From NCBI GenBank assembly GCA_029891345.1, contig CM056994.1, positions 226,912,991-226,976,990 on the forward strand: a DNA stretch of 64,000 nt, written 5' to 3'. The notes beneath the pieces were generated by a model. It did no database searches. It was not told where the DNA came from and worked only from the letters and a program-made list of their open reading frames with translations. A program made the position numbers and the translations under genes. This DNA comes from Dryococelus australis (Eukaryota > Arthropoda > Insecta > Phasmatodea > Phasmatidae). Positions 22,200 through 34,695 of the stretch are shown here, one piece after another; the first letter of the stretch is position 1, and every line of letters starts with the position of its first letter.

Positions 22200-24630
22200 A
22201 GCAATTTATTAAAAATAACAAAGATATATATTGTAATCATATTTTAGGTAATCAACTATTTTCTGGTACAAATGTTGAAGTTTCAATACAATGTGTATTC
22301 CCATAGGCAGGTATCTATAAAAATGTTCTGAATATAATTAGTTTTACTGATAACAGTAGTTAATTAAGTTTCATTTTGTGTTTTCACTTAAATTTCAGCG
22401 TTATGCAGTGCATTAACATACATATCAGTGTTAGTTCTGTTTTATCATTTTTCACCATATAGTGTTGTGTCTACTCATAAAGGTCCCTATTGTTATAGTA
22501 GTTTCAAATATCCATAGTTAATGGGTTTATAGTCCATTCACGGTTACTTCCAACTTTCGTGAAGCCCTGCTGAAGTTCTGCTTCCAAGATATTCCGCCAC
22601 TTTATGCAAGTAAAGCTTAACCAAGTCTATAAAAAATTACACCAAAGGGAGAGCAAAGCCATTTTGTGCAACTCAGTGTAATATAACTTTGTATAGACCT
22701 GTTTCTTACTAGGTATTTTCAACCCACCTATTTTCTTCCGTTTTATTCATATTAATTATAAATTAAATATTATAATTTATACATAAAATATAAGAAAAAG
22801 TTTAATATGACCAAAAATAAGGTACTTTTATGTTGACAAGTATAAAATGCTTGTGATATATAGGAGACAACCAAGCATGTATACATGGGGCAATTTTTCA
22901 AAGGTTTGATTCATAAAGTGTGAAAAAACAGCAAATAGACTATATGATGACAGTGACCCTAGACATCCTGTCAATTGCCTAATTGATAATGTCCTCAAAA
23001 TAGTGTAAAAAAAGTCTAGTCCCAAAAAGAACCCTATTTACTAAGCCTTATACTCAAAGGATGCCTGTGCTGCACTTAACAAATTTGAACAATGGGGAAC
23101 AAATAATGAGTTTCTATTGTGAAGTCATGATAAGCTACAACTATCTTAAAACAGAACATGCATTCATGGTAGATTGGTAGTGTGTGGCAGTAGAGGAAGG
23201 CCCAGAGGAGCATATCTTCTTGCACTACTCATTTGTCTTCCTCTGCCATAGTAACATCATGCTATGGCTGGTCATCCCCACCACCATCCCATTCTATACA
23301 TATGAGCTAAACCCATCTCACAACAATGTACAACATAATACTGTGCAGTTGGTTGCATAGCTGATTCATATAACTGAATAAGTCTGAAATAATGTTTTGA
23401 AGAAAACTGCCTGCTCATAGCTCCACATAGAGTATAATCCTTTCTTTACATTCCCAGATTTTACACTTATCCTGTATTTCACACCTACGTACACATCTCA
23501 AAAGAAGTTTTGCTCTATCTATAGTTGGTAGCACCAGATGAAGGATGTTTGCTGGAACATTCGGCACATTACAAAAATATATTCATCAAGTCTAGATATT
23601 TATTCTATTCCGTATGGACTGTGTGAATTTCATCCTATACTTATTCTTGGGCTGTGAGCAACCTAATACTCAGAAATTCTGATGATGCTTACTGGTCCCT
23701 TAAAAAATGCAAAAAGGGGATTTCACTGTACGTTACTTAATTGTGAATAATGAATGTAATATTTTCAATAATGCTAACTAAGACAGAATTCGTACTACTT
23801 CATAGCGAAAAAATTAAGGACTTCTGAAGTATATTTTAAATGGCTTTTAAAGTGTTTGTTCATGTTACACATGACAAGTCAAGAAGAAGGAAACTATTTC
23901 ACACTGCTACCAAAATATAACAGATTATGACAGAAGACAGCACAGGGTGTACGTAAAGAAAAATTCTGCAAATTTTGATTTCTCCTTGGCGTGCCAATGA
24001 TATCTTACCACTGCTCCGCTAGGATCGCTTGTGTACAAAAATGGTGAGAGATGAACAGAAAACATATTGTGTGTTACAGTTAGCAAATACTGATTCAATT
24101 ATGTTTCTAAATCTACTGTATCTCGCACATTCAACATATATCAAACACTTTGCTGCACTATCAAAATTTTGCTTTGTGCTTATTTTTGCACTGAGAAAGT
24201 TGTATCTTGAATAGCCATTTCTCTGGCAACAATATATTCAAAATGCATCCCACAGATTTTCACACATAAATCTTAACTGATAAAACCAAAAAACACCTTC
24301 CCTTAAAGCACATGCTCTACAAACAGGACCAATGTGACAGTATATTTCCACTACGAGACAGTGAGGCATTAGTGTTCCTTAGGTTAGCACTAAGGGTCAT
24401 ATGATCAGTTTATTTGTCGAGTCTAAATATGCTTATTACTTAAAATACTTTCTGGACACTATCACACAAAATCCAATAACTGAGTAAATGTTTTACATAC
24501 AGAGTTGTTAAAGTAGTACTAGTTTAAGTTCTGATAGTACTTCGACTTCACTACACACAACTGCATACAGCTCTATGTCACGGATCGATGTGAATCACAT
24601 GCATGATATAACAGTATTTACATTTTACAT
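22200..24630. other. AT-rich DNA, no gene supported
   Basis: No frame with splice sites or motifs. 23160-23640 is slightly GC-richer and unassigned. A cagggtgtacg phrase at 23943 faintly resembles the hAT-type terminus at 24790, but no matching target duplication is seen. Confidence 0.4.
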
Positions 24631-24651
24631 TTGCAAAAAAAAAAAAAAAAT

Positions 24652-24790
24652 CAATCATACTATAAGAAATTATTACAAATTAAGGACTTTTAAATAGTCT
24701 AAGAGAAAATAAGGACTTTTAAGGGCCCTTCAAATTAATGTTAGTATTCCAAGGACATTTTAAGGATTTCTGAGGACCGTACAAACCCTG
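24652..24790 (-). mobile_element. hAT-type transposon terminus
   Basis: Read on the minus strand from 24790, the sequence starts CAGGGTTTGTACGGTCCT and continues with repeated tccttaaaa and gtccttg phrases. CAGGG..... with short repeated subterminal tccttnaaa motifs is typical of hAT element ends in animals. The opposite terminus was not identified with confidence. A poly-A run lies nearby at about 24635-24650. Confidence 0.5.
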
Positions 24791-25026
24791 TATGAATCAG
24801 TAATATTAGTGCCATATCTTAACTTCTCATTAAAACAGATACTTTAAAATTGGCAGGCAACTATTATTGGTTTCTTTATGTTATGTACATCCTCATTAAA
24901 GTAACAACTGATACCAAGAAATTCAGTATTTTGTTTAAAAAATCTTTGTAGTGTCATGATCGACACAGGACTAATGGTCATTAGTTCAGCACAATGTACA
25001 TACTCCAGACCCTCTCATGATGTTAC

Positions 25027-25326
25027 CTCCTCAGTATTCAGCTCCTTGAGCCGTGCAGTATCCTTCTTCTTTCCCTTTCCTGCCTCCTTCATCTCCTCAT
25101 CCTTCTGTTCCTCCTTTACTTTCTTCTCATTTCCCTTTTCCTTTTCTTTGCTCTTGTCTTTCCCTTTCTCATTATTCTTGACACTACACTTCCTTTTCAT
25201 CTTATCACTGATGAAGAACTGCATCATGTTTTCCTCCAAAGTGTTCACAACATCATCAGGCTGCAAATGCTCTGCATGCACCACTCTTATTGGCCTGCAC
25301 AAACCACATGCCTTAACATTAATGAT
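25027..25326 (-). CDS. Internal coding exon of an unidentified host gene (middle of three seen)
   Basis: Exactly 300 bases, 100 codons, open on the minus strand. It has an acceptor (gaatgttggcag before ATC ATT) and a donor (ACTGAGGAG/gtaaca), both in phase 0. An alternative acceptor, tttgtgcag, lies 32 bases further in. The peptide has IINVKACGLCRPIRVVHAEH, with a C-x2-C and H-x2-H arrangement that could bind zinc, then LQPDDVVNTLEENMMQFF, then a long lysine/glutamate-rich charged stretch predicted to be helical or disordered. The antisense frame is only its shadow. It fits in phase between the exons at 48.5 and 4.9 kb. Family not recognised. Confidence 0.55.
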
Positions 25327-25487
25327 CTGCCAACATTCAAGTGAAAGACCAATTTCTTTTTAATTTTTAAAAATAGCTTTGTAAAGTTTCCACTTTATGG
25401 AAGAGCTCAAATTGTGTGATGGCCAACATACTAAGGTGACTTAAACTTACGTCTAAAATGTCTTCAAAATAACAAACACAGTTGTGG

Positions 25488-25560
25488 TGTATTTGGAATT
25501 CAAACCCAGAACCTTATGGTCATAGGTGGTCTAACGAGGCTTCAAAGACTTTTCAATACT
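25488..25560 (-). repeat. tRNA-like fragment with B box
   Basis: On the minus strand ggttctgggtttgaattcc resembles the T-arm and B box of a tRNA, preceded by a degenerate gttagaccac stretch. No full cloverleaf was found, so it is likely a SINE or tRNA remnant. Confidence 0.25.
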
Positions 25561-25564
25561 ATGT

Positions 25565-26590
25565 CCAATGTACATTCGCCACTGTGGCAGCTACTGTTAT
25601 AACCAAAAACAGTATCTAAATATCTGAAAAACCAGTTTTTAAATACAACCAATATTGGCCAACAGAAGCCTAGTATTACAAACTAGGTACTGTAATAAAG
25701 AATATTTCATTGATTTATTTGTTCATTCAATAAATAATGAATTCACTTAATTACTTATTTATGTATGCCTACCAACCAGATGAAACCTTTACTGGTTGCA
25801 CAGGTCAGACTACAAAGTTATGTTTACAAATATACAAATACAATAATTTTAAGCACAAAAAAAATTTTGAAGTACACCCAGATAAACAACTAAACAACAC
25901 ACTCACAAAAATAACACATTATAAATACTACGGGTTATCACCAGGATCAGCTATAATCAGGATTTGAAGAAAAGAAAACATTTATTTTTTTCGAAAGCAC
26001 AACTGACTTGGGTTTCATTTTAAAAACCCAGTTTAAGGGTTTATCTCGGTTTTCTCGAAGAAAAAAAATCCAGGCTAAATATAAACATGCATATTCTAAA
26101 TATTTGTTTAACATATGTTTACATGGTCTTATATTGTGCTTTATTTAATAATATGCCTGTATTTAGAATCTGAATTAAATACATTGTTGATGAATATTGG
26201 AAAACATTTTGTTTCAATTTCTGCTATTTATTGTGTGAAGGTAAAAATTGATATTATAGCAGTTTATGTAATGTAGCTAGTATTATACACATGTACACTA
26301 CGTCATGTTATAACAATTGATATATCATGATTTTTATATTGTCAAATTCTACCCTAACTTGCAATTGTGTTGTATTTTTGAAAAAACTCTTTTCATAAGT
26401 TGTGTAAATAGAATATCTGTGTACTGAAATTTATTGTTTTGTACACATTTCTTTTTACTGAGGATCACAAGTATAAATCATTATGAGCATGCTAAAGAGG
26501 TAGTGAGAGAGTAAAAGTTTTCCCTATAGAAACAAATATGTATATAATCAATGCAACACACCAGCAACAAACAAGTGCCAGAAATTCATA
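25565..26590. other. AT-rich DNA, no gene seen
   Basis: No supportable frame. A short palindromic stretch (ttggg.ttt...aaaaccca) lies around 26010-26030. Confidence 0.4.
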
Positions 26591-26599
26591 CTGCATCAG

Positions 26600-27640
26600 T
26601 CTAATTCTCACAGATATCAGCAAGTTGACGCCAACAGCGACCTCCAGACTGTTTGCCCACTGTCAAGTATGTTCGACACAGCCGACACCGGACTCTACCA
26701 GGCGCCCTGGTGCAGTTCATGCGGCGTGTTCGGACTGAAGCCGAATACACCGCATCAGTGTGAGTGGTGTAAACTTCGGTGATGTGTGTGAATTGCAAGG
26801 ACAGTGCCGTGTAAGGAAGTGTAGGAAGGCCACGTGGCCATGTGTGCTTCACGCCCACTGATACGTGAAAAGAGAACTTGTGTGCTATTTTGGAAATTAT
26901 GTAGATATGCAAATGTAATGCCACGCAAGGACACGGGGCAAGATAAAACACTGGAAGAAACCCTTCTTAAGCCCAGAGGGCATTACAGCAGTGTTTCAGT
27001 GTTTTCTTGTTATGTTCATTCCCACTTTTCATCTGCACGTCATTCACCAGAGTCTCATATTTATATATTATATTTGTTGTGTGTTGTTTTATTTCTGGCA
27101 AATGTCATTAATGCAAGGTGAGTGTAAGTGTTATGTTTCACGATTGCAAGTGTAAGAAAGAATGCATGCGGCTCGCCTGCACGTCAAGGCCGGCAGGCAT
27201 GCCGCGCTGCAAAGTTAGTAATTGTTTCGTGTCTCAAGAGTTTGGACGTGCAGTCGGACATCTTTGCATTTTCTGCGCGCCCGTGCAGCCAGCAACTTTT
27301 TGTCTACTCACTTTACTGCAATGGTACTTAATTAATCGGAATCGTTTTTCATCTGCTGCCTAGGACTCTCCACTTTACACCTTCCCCCGGATAGCATTGC
27401 CAGGGAAGGTTTGAGTTCCATGTAAACCATTTATCGGCTTTGCACCATTTTTGTACTGTTTCACCCTGTTGGCGGGTTAAGCCTGACTATGTGTACGTAA
27501 GTTATTCTCATCAAAGAACGTTAATAAAACCCATTGAATTTACATAAATGTGTCCAAGTCTTTCATTCAGGTTGCCTTCGTGCATTTCGGGCATCGGCCC
27601 TGCACCTTCCCAATAAAATGTATTTTACCCGCAAGTGTTT
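26600..27640 (+). other. GC-richer segment, possible unrecognised LTR or retroelement fragment
   Basis: Composition rises and CpGs become common. Two AATAAA polyadenylation-type signals lie near 27522 and 27612. Several short frames exist, none with a known motif. The combination of a CpG-rich block followed by polyadenylation signals would suit an LTR, but no terminal dinucleotides, primer site or partner copy were found. Confidence 0.25.
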
Positions 27641-28000
27641 ATCAAAGTGTATTTGTCATACATTGAGTGTTTTATGTTCATTGTTTACCAGTAATTAAAG
27701 GTGTGTGGGTGGCCTTAAGAATCCATTGCACAGTACGTACTTTTAAATTGGAATAATATCACTGAGGAATACAATGCCGGAAGGATCGCCGCCTTTGCTA
27801 GTAAACACACGACCCAGAGATCACAGAGTCAGCTCTACCAATTCTACTTTTTTAACTCGTTCATTTTTGAATGGTATTCCAGTAATACACTACACAGTAT
27901 TCAGTTGCATGCAATAAGTAGACAAAATGAACATTACACATTAACAATTCAGTCAAATATGAAGTTCTGACTGTGGAAGATTTGTTAGTAAATAACGATA

Positions 28001-29661
28001 CAGTAGAACCTCTCTATTACGACCCCTCACGGTTCCCAGGAATAGGGTTGTAATAGAGACAGGGGGGGGGGGGGTCGTAATAAAAAATTTGGGAAATTTT
28101 GGACTGATTTTGACCCACCCTTAAGCCTATGCCAATGCCACCAAACTTGCCATTTTTTGCATGAAGTTCGTGTTCAATCGTCTCTAGCGCATAAAAAACC
28201 ACTTTTTACATTAAATATAAATACATATATATATTTTAATAACTGGATGTCTCTCGATTAATTTGATACCCAAGAAAGGCATATTGGACCACCCCTTGAA
28301 GTAAAAAAAAAAAGAAGGCATAAACACAGTATAACATGGCCATTGAAAGTGTGTGAAAAGATTAGACTGTGTATTATTAAAATATTTAATTATTATTAAA
28401 GATCTATTATGCAGGTCTCATGGGTTATATATTGCTATGAGGCACGTAGCGATCAAAAAGTTTAGGTGGCACTGCACAATACGTGTGTGCGAGCGTTGTG
28501 CTCTTGCTTTGGTCTGGCCTTTCATTGCTAGAAAATTGGATGTATTACGCACAAAGCAGTAACTAAAAACACTGTTGGAGATGCCTTACATTTGAAGTAA
28601 AACACTGCACTTTGTTTATTGATAATAGATATGAAGATACATTATTTAGGTTAAATCACTCGTGTGCTGCAGCTAGCAGTGAATACATTGTCATGTGTAC
28701 GTAGCTGGACGAGCGCCTAGATCCTCTGCAGCGCGGCCCAGCGCGGCAGCTTACTGGTGTCGCTTGGGCCTAGATCCTCTGGCTGGGCTGTGAAGTAGGC
28801 GGCCCTGGCACGAGCGTCACGCTCATGCCAGGTCGCCCGAATGCCACTCAGCTGTTGCTCATACCAGGGCCGACTGCCTCGCGCAGCTGTCAATCGATCG
28901 CTACAAGATTACTCGTGGGCGGCAGCTAGCCAGCACCACTGCCGTCATTACTGCTGGTGTTGGGGAAAACATACTGATAGATGAAATTCACGTCAATGTG
29001 TTGAATTTATACGAAATCTAGGCGGCGTGTTGACCTCTGTACTGGTACAATGAGGCCCAGCAATGTTTGCAGGAATACAAAAATTTAGTGTGGCCTACTT
29101 GAAATATTAACTAACACAAATTTTTCATGAAACAATTCTGACGTGGCATATACATGCACATGGCTTAACTCGCCAAAATAAATTGCTCACCTTAAAAAAT
29201 TATTACCTTATGTAGGTATGGATGGAGGAGGGTTGACAGAAGTAAAAAATGAATGGGAGGGGTAGGCACAGGCAGGTGGTGACTAGACAAAGAATTCTCA
29301 ACCCGGCCTGTAAACCCCCCCCCCCCCCCCCTCAAAATACCACAGCCCCCTTCTGACTTGAAGTAATTTATTGCTTCACGCTACTTGGAATAACAATTAT
29401 CAAAGTTTTGAGAAATGGGTGACTGCTAACATCAGTGAAGGCCAGTTTTCCATAGACTGAAAACCGTGGATAATAGAAACTCCTACTGCCATTCAAGAAT
29501 AGGTCTACAAAAACAAATCCGTGCATAACTGAAACCTGGATGAAGATGCTGTTGGCAAGGTATTACTGTATCTATTTTTAACGTGCCTCATATTTTAGAC
29601 TTTTTCGACCCAAACTTTTCACAGTTCCTCGGGGTTGGGTCGTAATGGAGGGGTTTTACTG
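28001..29661. mobile_element. Non-autonomous pogo/Tigger-like (Tc1/mariner superfamily) element
   Basis: Left end CAGTAGAACCTCTCTATTAC with acgacccc following. The right end, read on the minus strand, is CAGTAAAACCCCTCCATTAC with acgaccc following. These terminal inverted repeats match over about 27 bases with 4 or 5 differences. Both ends are flanked by TA (27999-28000 and 29662-29663), the expected target duplication. The termini belong to the CAGT.GAACCTC..TA type known from Tigger/pogo elements. The interior has no transposase frame and includes a GC-rich block (28690-28960). Poly-G at about 28062 and poly-C at about 29317 sit inside both ends. Confidence 0.75.
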
Positions 29662-29879
29662 TACTCTTTAATTAGTTTTGTTGCTTTATAAACTCCTAAA
29701 CAAATGTGTAACTTGCCACAAACTAGTCCAAATGTTGAGAAGTATCTCTCAAGTGAAGCAGAAGAGGCTGGTGCTGAATACAAGCAGAAGAAAAAGTGAC
29801 AAAATTCAAAGGGAAACTAAGAATTTAGTTCTTTTTTGCTTTGATCTGCCACCATTTTTGTAAAGAAAACTACTCTTGT

Positions 29880-31010
29880 ACAACATTTGCATGCATCATA
29901 GAAGCAGAATAATAGTCAGGATCACTTATCTTGAAGGCCATGACGCCAGGCAGGAATTTAGCATGGTGTTCAGTTTACCACTTTTCTGCGGAGTGTTCTT
30001 GTTCTTCACTTAAATGTTGCCCTCTGAATTTTGAATCCATAAGGTTTGCGAGGACATGTGATGGTTAGATTGCCTGTTGAAACCTTCTCTTGAAGTGGTG
30101 ATGGTAAGGCTCAAGAATATTAGAAGATAGAGCCATATTTCAACTGCCTCTGAAATACAGTTGGATTTGAACTACATGTTGTTTCTTTCTGAAGCTTGTC
30201 CAGTGAATTTACAACTACACGTAACTATTTCTCAATATACATAGCTTTGTGGTAAATTCCCAATTTGTTTAAGATCTTTGCAACATTTCGATGAAAGTCT
30301 TGGGCATATTCAAGGATGATTACCTTGTACCTATGAGAGTTTGTCACAAATGATTTTACACATTTAGGGTGAGAGTTCCATTGTGTTTCACTTGGCAACT
30401 ATGGCACCACACAATCTTTCTCTAGAAGTCATGCATGTGCTTGATGAACAGTTCGAAAATACTTTTGCACTTCCACAATATGACCCATAACTGTTTTAGG
30501 AGATACATCTTTCTCAATTCAATTCAAAATACTATGTGCTGAAAAGCCATAGGTGATTATATCTGGATGTTTTTCTTTCAAAATTTCCCACATTTTGCCC
30601 ATTTTATTTTCATTATCAGTAACTACTGCAAATATGCCACTGGGTGTTCTTTCGGCATTCTTTCATTTTTCATGGCTGTCTCTAATTGCTAGACACTGCT
30701 CAGAATTTTTTACTGTAACCCTGCTTCATAGACTTTAAGAAGGTAACTTTCTGTCTCTGTATGGATAGTGATGGCTTGAATTGGGTCATTCTTAATGCTT
30801 GACCATTCATCCAATGTTACTGTTAAACTGCAATCTTGTACTTTTTCTGCCAGATGTAGCTTTAATTGTTGAGCAGCATCATCCAAAAGCTTCCCACCAA
30901 AATCTTTTGCTGATGGTACTTTGTACCCAGGTCTTAATATCTGGATCATCTCCTTGAAGTTAACAAGTTCAGAACATTAAAATGTACATTTGCAGCATAA
31001 AAAAACATTC
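29880..31010 (-). pseudogene. hAT-family transposase relic
   Basis: Reading right to left, an intact 79-codon stretch (30949-30710) contains ILRPGYKVPSAKDFG and TLDEWSSIKNDPIQAITIHT, the N-terminal catalytic-region signature of hAT transposases. Further frames give FAVVTDNENKMGKMWEIL (around 30640-30590), ITYGFSAHSILN (about 30560-30527, the YGCSAH.LNL motif) and ETQWNSHPKC (about 30390-30360, the RW(N)S motif). Stops and frameshifts separate them. The C-terminal dimerisation domain was not clearly identified. A zinc-finger BED domain would lie upstream near 31.3 kb but is not convincing. Inactive. Confidence 0.75.
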
Positions 31011-31399
31011 ACACTGCCTTGTCAGGGTTATCTATTTTGCTATTCAGTTGTCATGAGCATACAATCAATGATTAAATGTTGCTTTTTGTTAGTGGATGAG
31101 GAAGTACTAGGTATTGGACTTGGACAGACTGATGCAACAATATTTGTGGAAGAGGATCCACTCGATTTGGTATAGTAAGGCTGTGCTGCTGCTAGCAGTT
31201 GATGTTCCACATTTTCTTCACTTTCACTTTCTTGTATTTTTCTAGCTGAACATTTCTATAGGTGAGTTCTTATCCTTATTACCTTGTAACAAAGTCAATT
31301 CACTATGTTTACATATACATTTTGAATCACCATAAATTTTTACCTCTCTTCACTCATTTGCCAACTTATGCCCACTCCCATGCACTTTTGTCAATTTTC

Positions 31400-32290
31400 A
31401 TTTAATATCTTCATGGAATCCATGGTATTTTTTAATATCTTTTACTTTACTTTTCAAAATGTTGCTATTCACATGCACACTATACTTGATATATTGATTG
31501 CAAACCCACTATGAGTTTTAATTTACTTAATGGACTGCAATATAGGAGGAATCCCCTTCAGCAATGTAGAAGGGGTAATTCCCTTCTGCTTGCAACTCAG
31601 TACAGATGACTCATTTATTTCCTGTTTATAGGGAATCAAATAATGTACTGTGTATAAAATAAAATTTTATCAACATGTCTGAATATTTTATACAGCAGCA
31701 AAAGTTTAAAAACTTTGAAAAATCTCAATTGATGCGTCAAGTGGGTTTTTTCAGTGGGCACACCCAAAATACCCCAGTGGGTATTTTTTGGGTGGAACCA
31801 CTTTGGCAAACCCTGGCTATAATGTACTTTATAAAGCATTATTGTCTATGTTGTTTACATTGAAAATATTAGCATATGTGAAAATGTAAAAATAAAAATT
31901 CATACATGTAGTATATTACTTTGTTCCACCATACATAGCACAGACATCTGCTTGTACAAGCTAATTTAATATATGAGGGAATATCACAATTTTTTATCCA
32001 CTGTAATGTAACTAAGAATAGTGTTTTTGCAAATTTCAAGCAAAAAATAGAAGCCACATATGCTTTACAGAAGAAGAGAACAACAGTGCCAACAGCAGTT
32101 GACACTGTGTTCATAAAAATTCACATCCAGAAGGTCATTCCCGAGTTCTCCAAGACCAGAAATGCCTCTACGAACACTTGCAAATGAAAGCAGTCCACCT
32201 CCTTTTAGTGTCAGTTGCATGCCAAAGTGAACCAGAAGAGGTACTGGAAGAAATTTTTACTATTTTACTAAGAAACTCTTTACACACAAC
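31400..32290. other. AT-rich DNA with two imperfect hairpins
   Basis: cccaaaataccc..gggtattttttggg at about 31763-31794 and aatccccttc..gaaggggtaatt at about 31550-31581 are inverted repeats. No gene seen. Confidence 0.4.
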
Positions 32291-32299
32291 CCACAATTA

Positions 32300-32590
32300 G
32301 GGCAAGATTTTATGGTTTTAATTTTTAGCTGAATTTTGTTTTAAAAATTTACGGTTTTTGTGTTGTTTTTATTATTTTTGATGTTGTAGCATTGAAAGAA
32401 CTACATACTGTAAAATGTTTCCAAAGGGACTGAAAAAATTATATTTATTAACCAGGAAAACTTCTTAAGAGGGACAGATTTGCTTAATGTTTATAGACCA
32501 AATGCAAAATAAAGCAAACTTTTTTCGCAGGAAATTTTTTTTAAATGGAACTTTTTAAAAGTGTTTTACTATAATAAACAGTAAGCACTG
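32300..32590 (+). repeat. Dispersed AT-rich repeat, copy 2 (partner 21869-22190)
   Basis: Same order of shared phrases as the copy at 21.9 kb, including gggcaagatttta, cttcttaagagggacaga, ttatagaccaaatgcaaaat and aaaagtgttttacta. Confidence 0.65.
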
Positions 32591-32599
32591 TAGTGTAAA

Positions 32600-33320
32600 A
32601 TACTACTACTGTCGCGCAAACAAGGTGGAATGTACTGTGTATTGCAGATTGTAGATGTGTATCCCGTGTGAAAGGGAGAATATACTAGCAGTGGGTGGAT
32701 GAGAATATTAGTTTCATCTTGCGCCAAACGAATAATCACCACTAACATTGAATGTCTGACCTGGAGTTTGAACTTGCCCAGCTTCACAGAGAGTTAATGA
32801 TTTTTAGCAGCAACGTGGCACAATTTAAATCAGTCTTATCAATCATGAAAATCTCTGTAAACTCGATTACAGTCAGTCTCAGTAGGCTGAAAGCAACAAG
32901 CATAAAACACTGGAAGGAGAGAATCATAAATACCACTAGCTACAAAAAATAAAATACTCGCAGAGACCTATGAAAAATGATTTGAAATTTAATTAATAGC
33001 ATGAAAAAAACTTTGTTTCTGACACCATAAAATGGAATATGATCTGTACCAATATTATTTGAAAAAGAATTGCAAATTTTAAAATTAACTTTAATTTTGT
33101 ATGACTGTAACTTTAATAGTAGCCACCCTTAAGAAAGTGTCTCTTTATTTAAAAATACAAAAATATATCTTATGTCTTGAACATTCTATTAGACCTTGCA
33201 AAATTGGATTAAATGAAAGAAAATGTCTTTTTAAAACCAAATCAGCCGGAAGAACATACGAGATCTTGGCAGGTCTCCACAGGCAAATTAGTCAGAGCAA
33301 TTTGAATATTTAGTGATCAA
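32600..33320. other. AT-rich DNA, no gene seen
   Basis: Two frames of 66-70 codons on the plus strand have no motif or splice support. Confidence 0.4.
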
Positions 33321-33326
33321 AGTTGG

Positions 33327-34679
33327 TGTAACGTCTGCCAAACATATTAAAAAAATTAATAATTAAAATTAATTTCGACATCTCTGCAGTGAAAATACTA
33401 AATTACCTAGCTAACAAAACTGTTATGGAGCAACATTTCATAGAATTCTGTTCCGCTGGTTCTTCTCCTTAATAGCTGGACATGCAGATTCGTTCCTCAC
33501 AAGGCTCATGGACCTGGGGTACACTACCAAAGTCCATATTGTACCACACATAATTTCGCTATAGTGCAAAACTGAATTTAATTATAGTGCAATCACACAT
33601 ACCTTGCATTGCCCCAATCTGGCAGTCTGTTTTATAATATCGCACTCAACCAAATTACTGAATCAAATTAAATTTTTTCTACTAGGCTGATGACCCACTG
33701 GGCCTCGACCTGTCTGACAAAAACACGATTGCTAGACGCCTCCATACTACATAATTATCAACACTTTCAAATGTTGCATCAATTATAAGAGGGCTAGATC
33801 ATTTATTCAGTATTACACCATGTGTTACTATGGCAACCAAACAACACATTCCTCCCTGTATGTGACCCACGTAAAAAACTTTGCAGTAGAAAATTCTGAA
33901 AGACTTGCATAATTAAACATAAACAGACTTTCTGACGCTACAAATTCTTGCAATTAAAAATATGCATACTGTTGCATGAATGACGCCGTATCTGAGTTTG
34001 TGAGGGATGGAGGTCTTAACAAAAAATTTTTTTTTTTCAATTTGATTTATAATTTATTCACACCGGTACTATTTACAGTATTAAATCATCTGTCTTCTCT
34101 TTTACTCTTTTTATTTAACAGTGAGTGCAATATTTAATGTCAACTTCAACTCTAATTAACATTTTTCTTTATTGTCTCTGTTGATTACAGTCAACTAACT
34201 CATACTCATTATTAACACACGTTCAGTCTATCTGTTGCTATAATTTATAATGCCTTTCACTCACACATCTAGTCCAATAGCCCAGCTTGCCAGCCGTGTG
34301 CTTCACTGCTCGATACTCACAGTTGCAGACATCCTTTCTGCTGGTCCTACCGCTGCTCGTCTTCTATTGCTCAGAACTCAACCATTCATTCATTCATTCA
34401 ACAACTACAACTCAACTCCCAGCCCGGAGGCCTGCCGTAATATTTATAGTGTTCCTCTGACCATCTCAAAGGTTCAACGCACATCGAGTCTGGCTGAGAG
34501 AACAAGGTCAGTAATACAGCGAATTCTTTAGATAAACGCAGAAAACAATACAATCAGGGTCTGCAACATGTGTCCGTAAAACCCATCACTGCTTTGCCTC
34601 CGCCATTGCTATTATATAACGAATCTCTCTCTCCCCCTCTTCACTAGCCCACGCGGGAGCGGGTCAGCTACACGTAACA
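33327..34679 (-). repeat. 3' LTR of a Ty3/gypsy retrotransposon (end uncertain)
   Basis: On the minus strand the LTR starts TGTTACGTGTAGCTGAC directly after a polypurine tract. A TATAAATA box occurs at about 34445-34438 on the minus strand, and an AATAAA-type signal lies near 34.05 kb. A matching LTR end (...GTTACA, minus strand) is seen at 33327, which would give about 1.35 kb. The start is well supported by the tract and the upstream pol; the far end is a guess. A (CATT)4 run lies at about 34385-34400. Confidence 0.55.
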
Positions 34680-34695
34680 CTGCCCCCTCCTGAAG
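34680..34695 (-). promoter_or_regulatory. Polypurine tract of the gypsy element
   Basis: On the minus strand cttcaggagggggcag immediately precedes the TGTTAC start of the LTR. Together with the upstream C-terminal pol phrase ESVRDEQTSGG this is the usual 3' end of a Ty3/gypsy internal region, where plus-strand DNA synthesis is primed. Confidence 0.7.

Noticed and set aside
23525..23570. Hammerhead-ribozyme-like core (cagatga...gaac)
   Set aside because: Conserved CTGATGA and GAAA core bases are changed and the stems do not pair.
23943..24790. Possible complete hAT element bounded by cagggtgtacg and its inverted partner
   Set aside because: The left end matches over only about 11 bases and no 8-bp target duplication is present.
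24956..25363. 135-codon plus-strand frame rich in Ser and Phe
   Set aside because: Antisense shadow of the lysine/glutamate-rich minus-strand exon at 25027-25326, which has splice sites.
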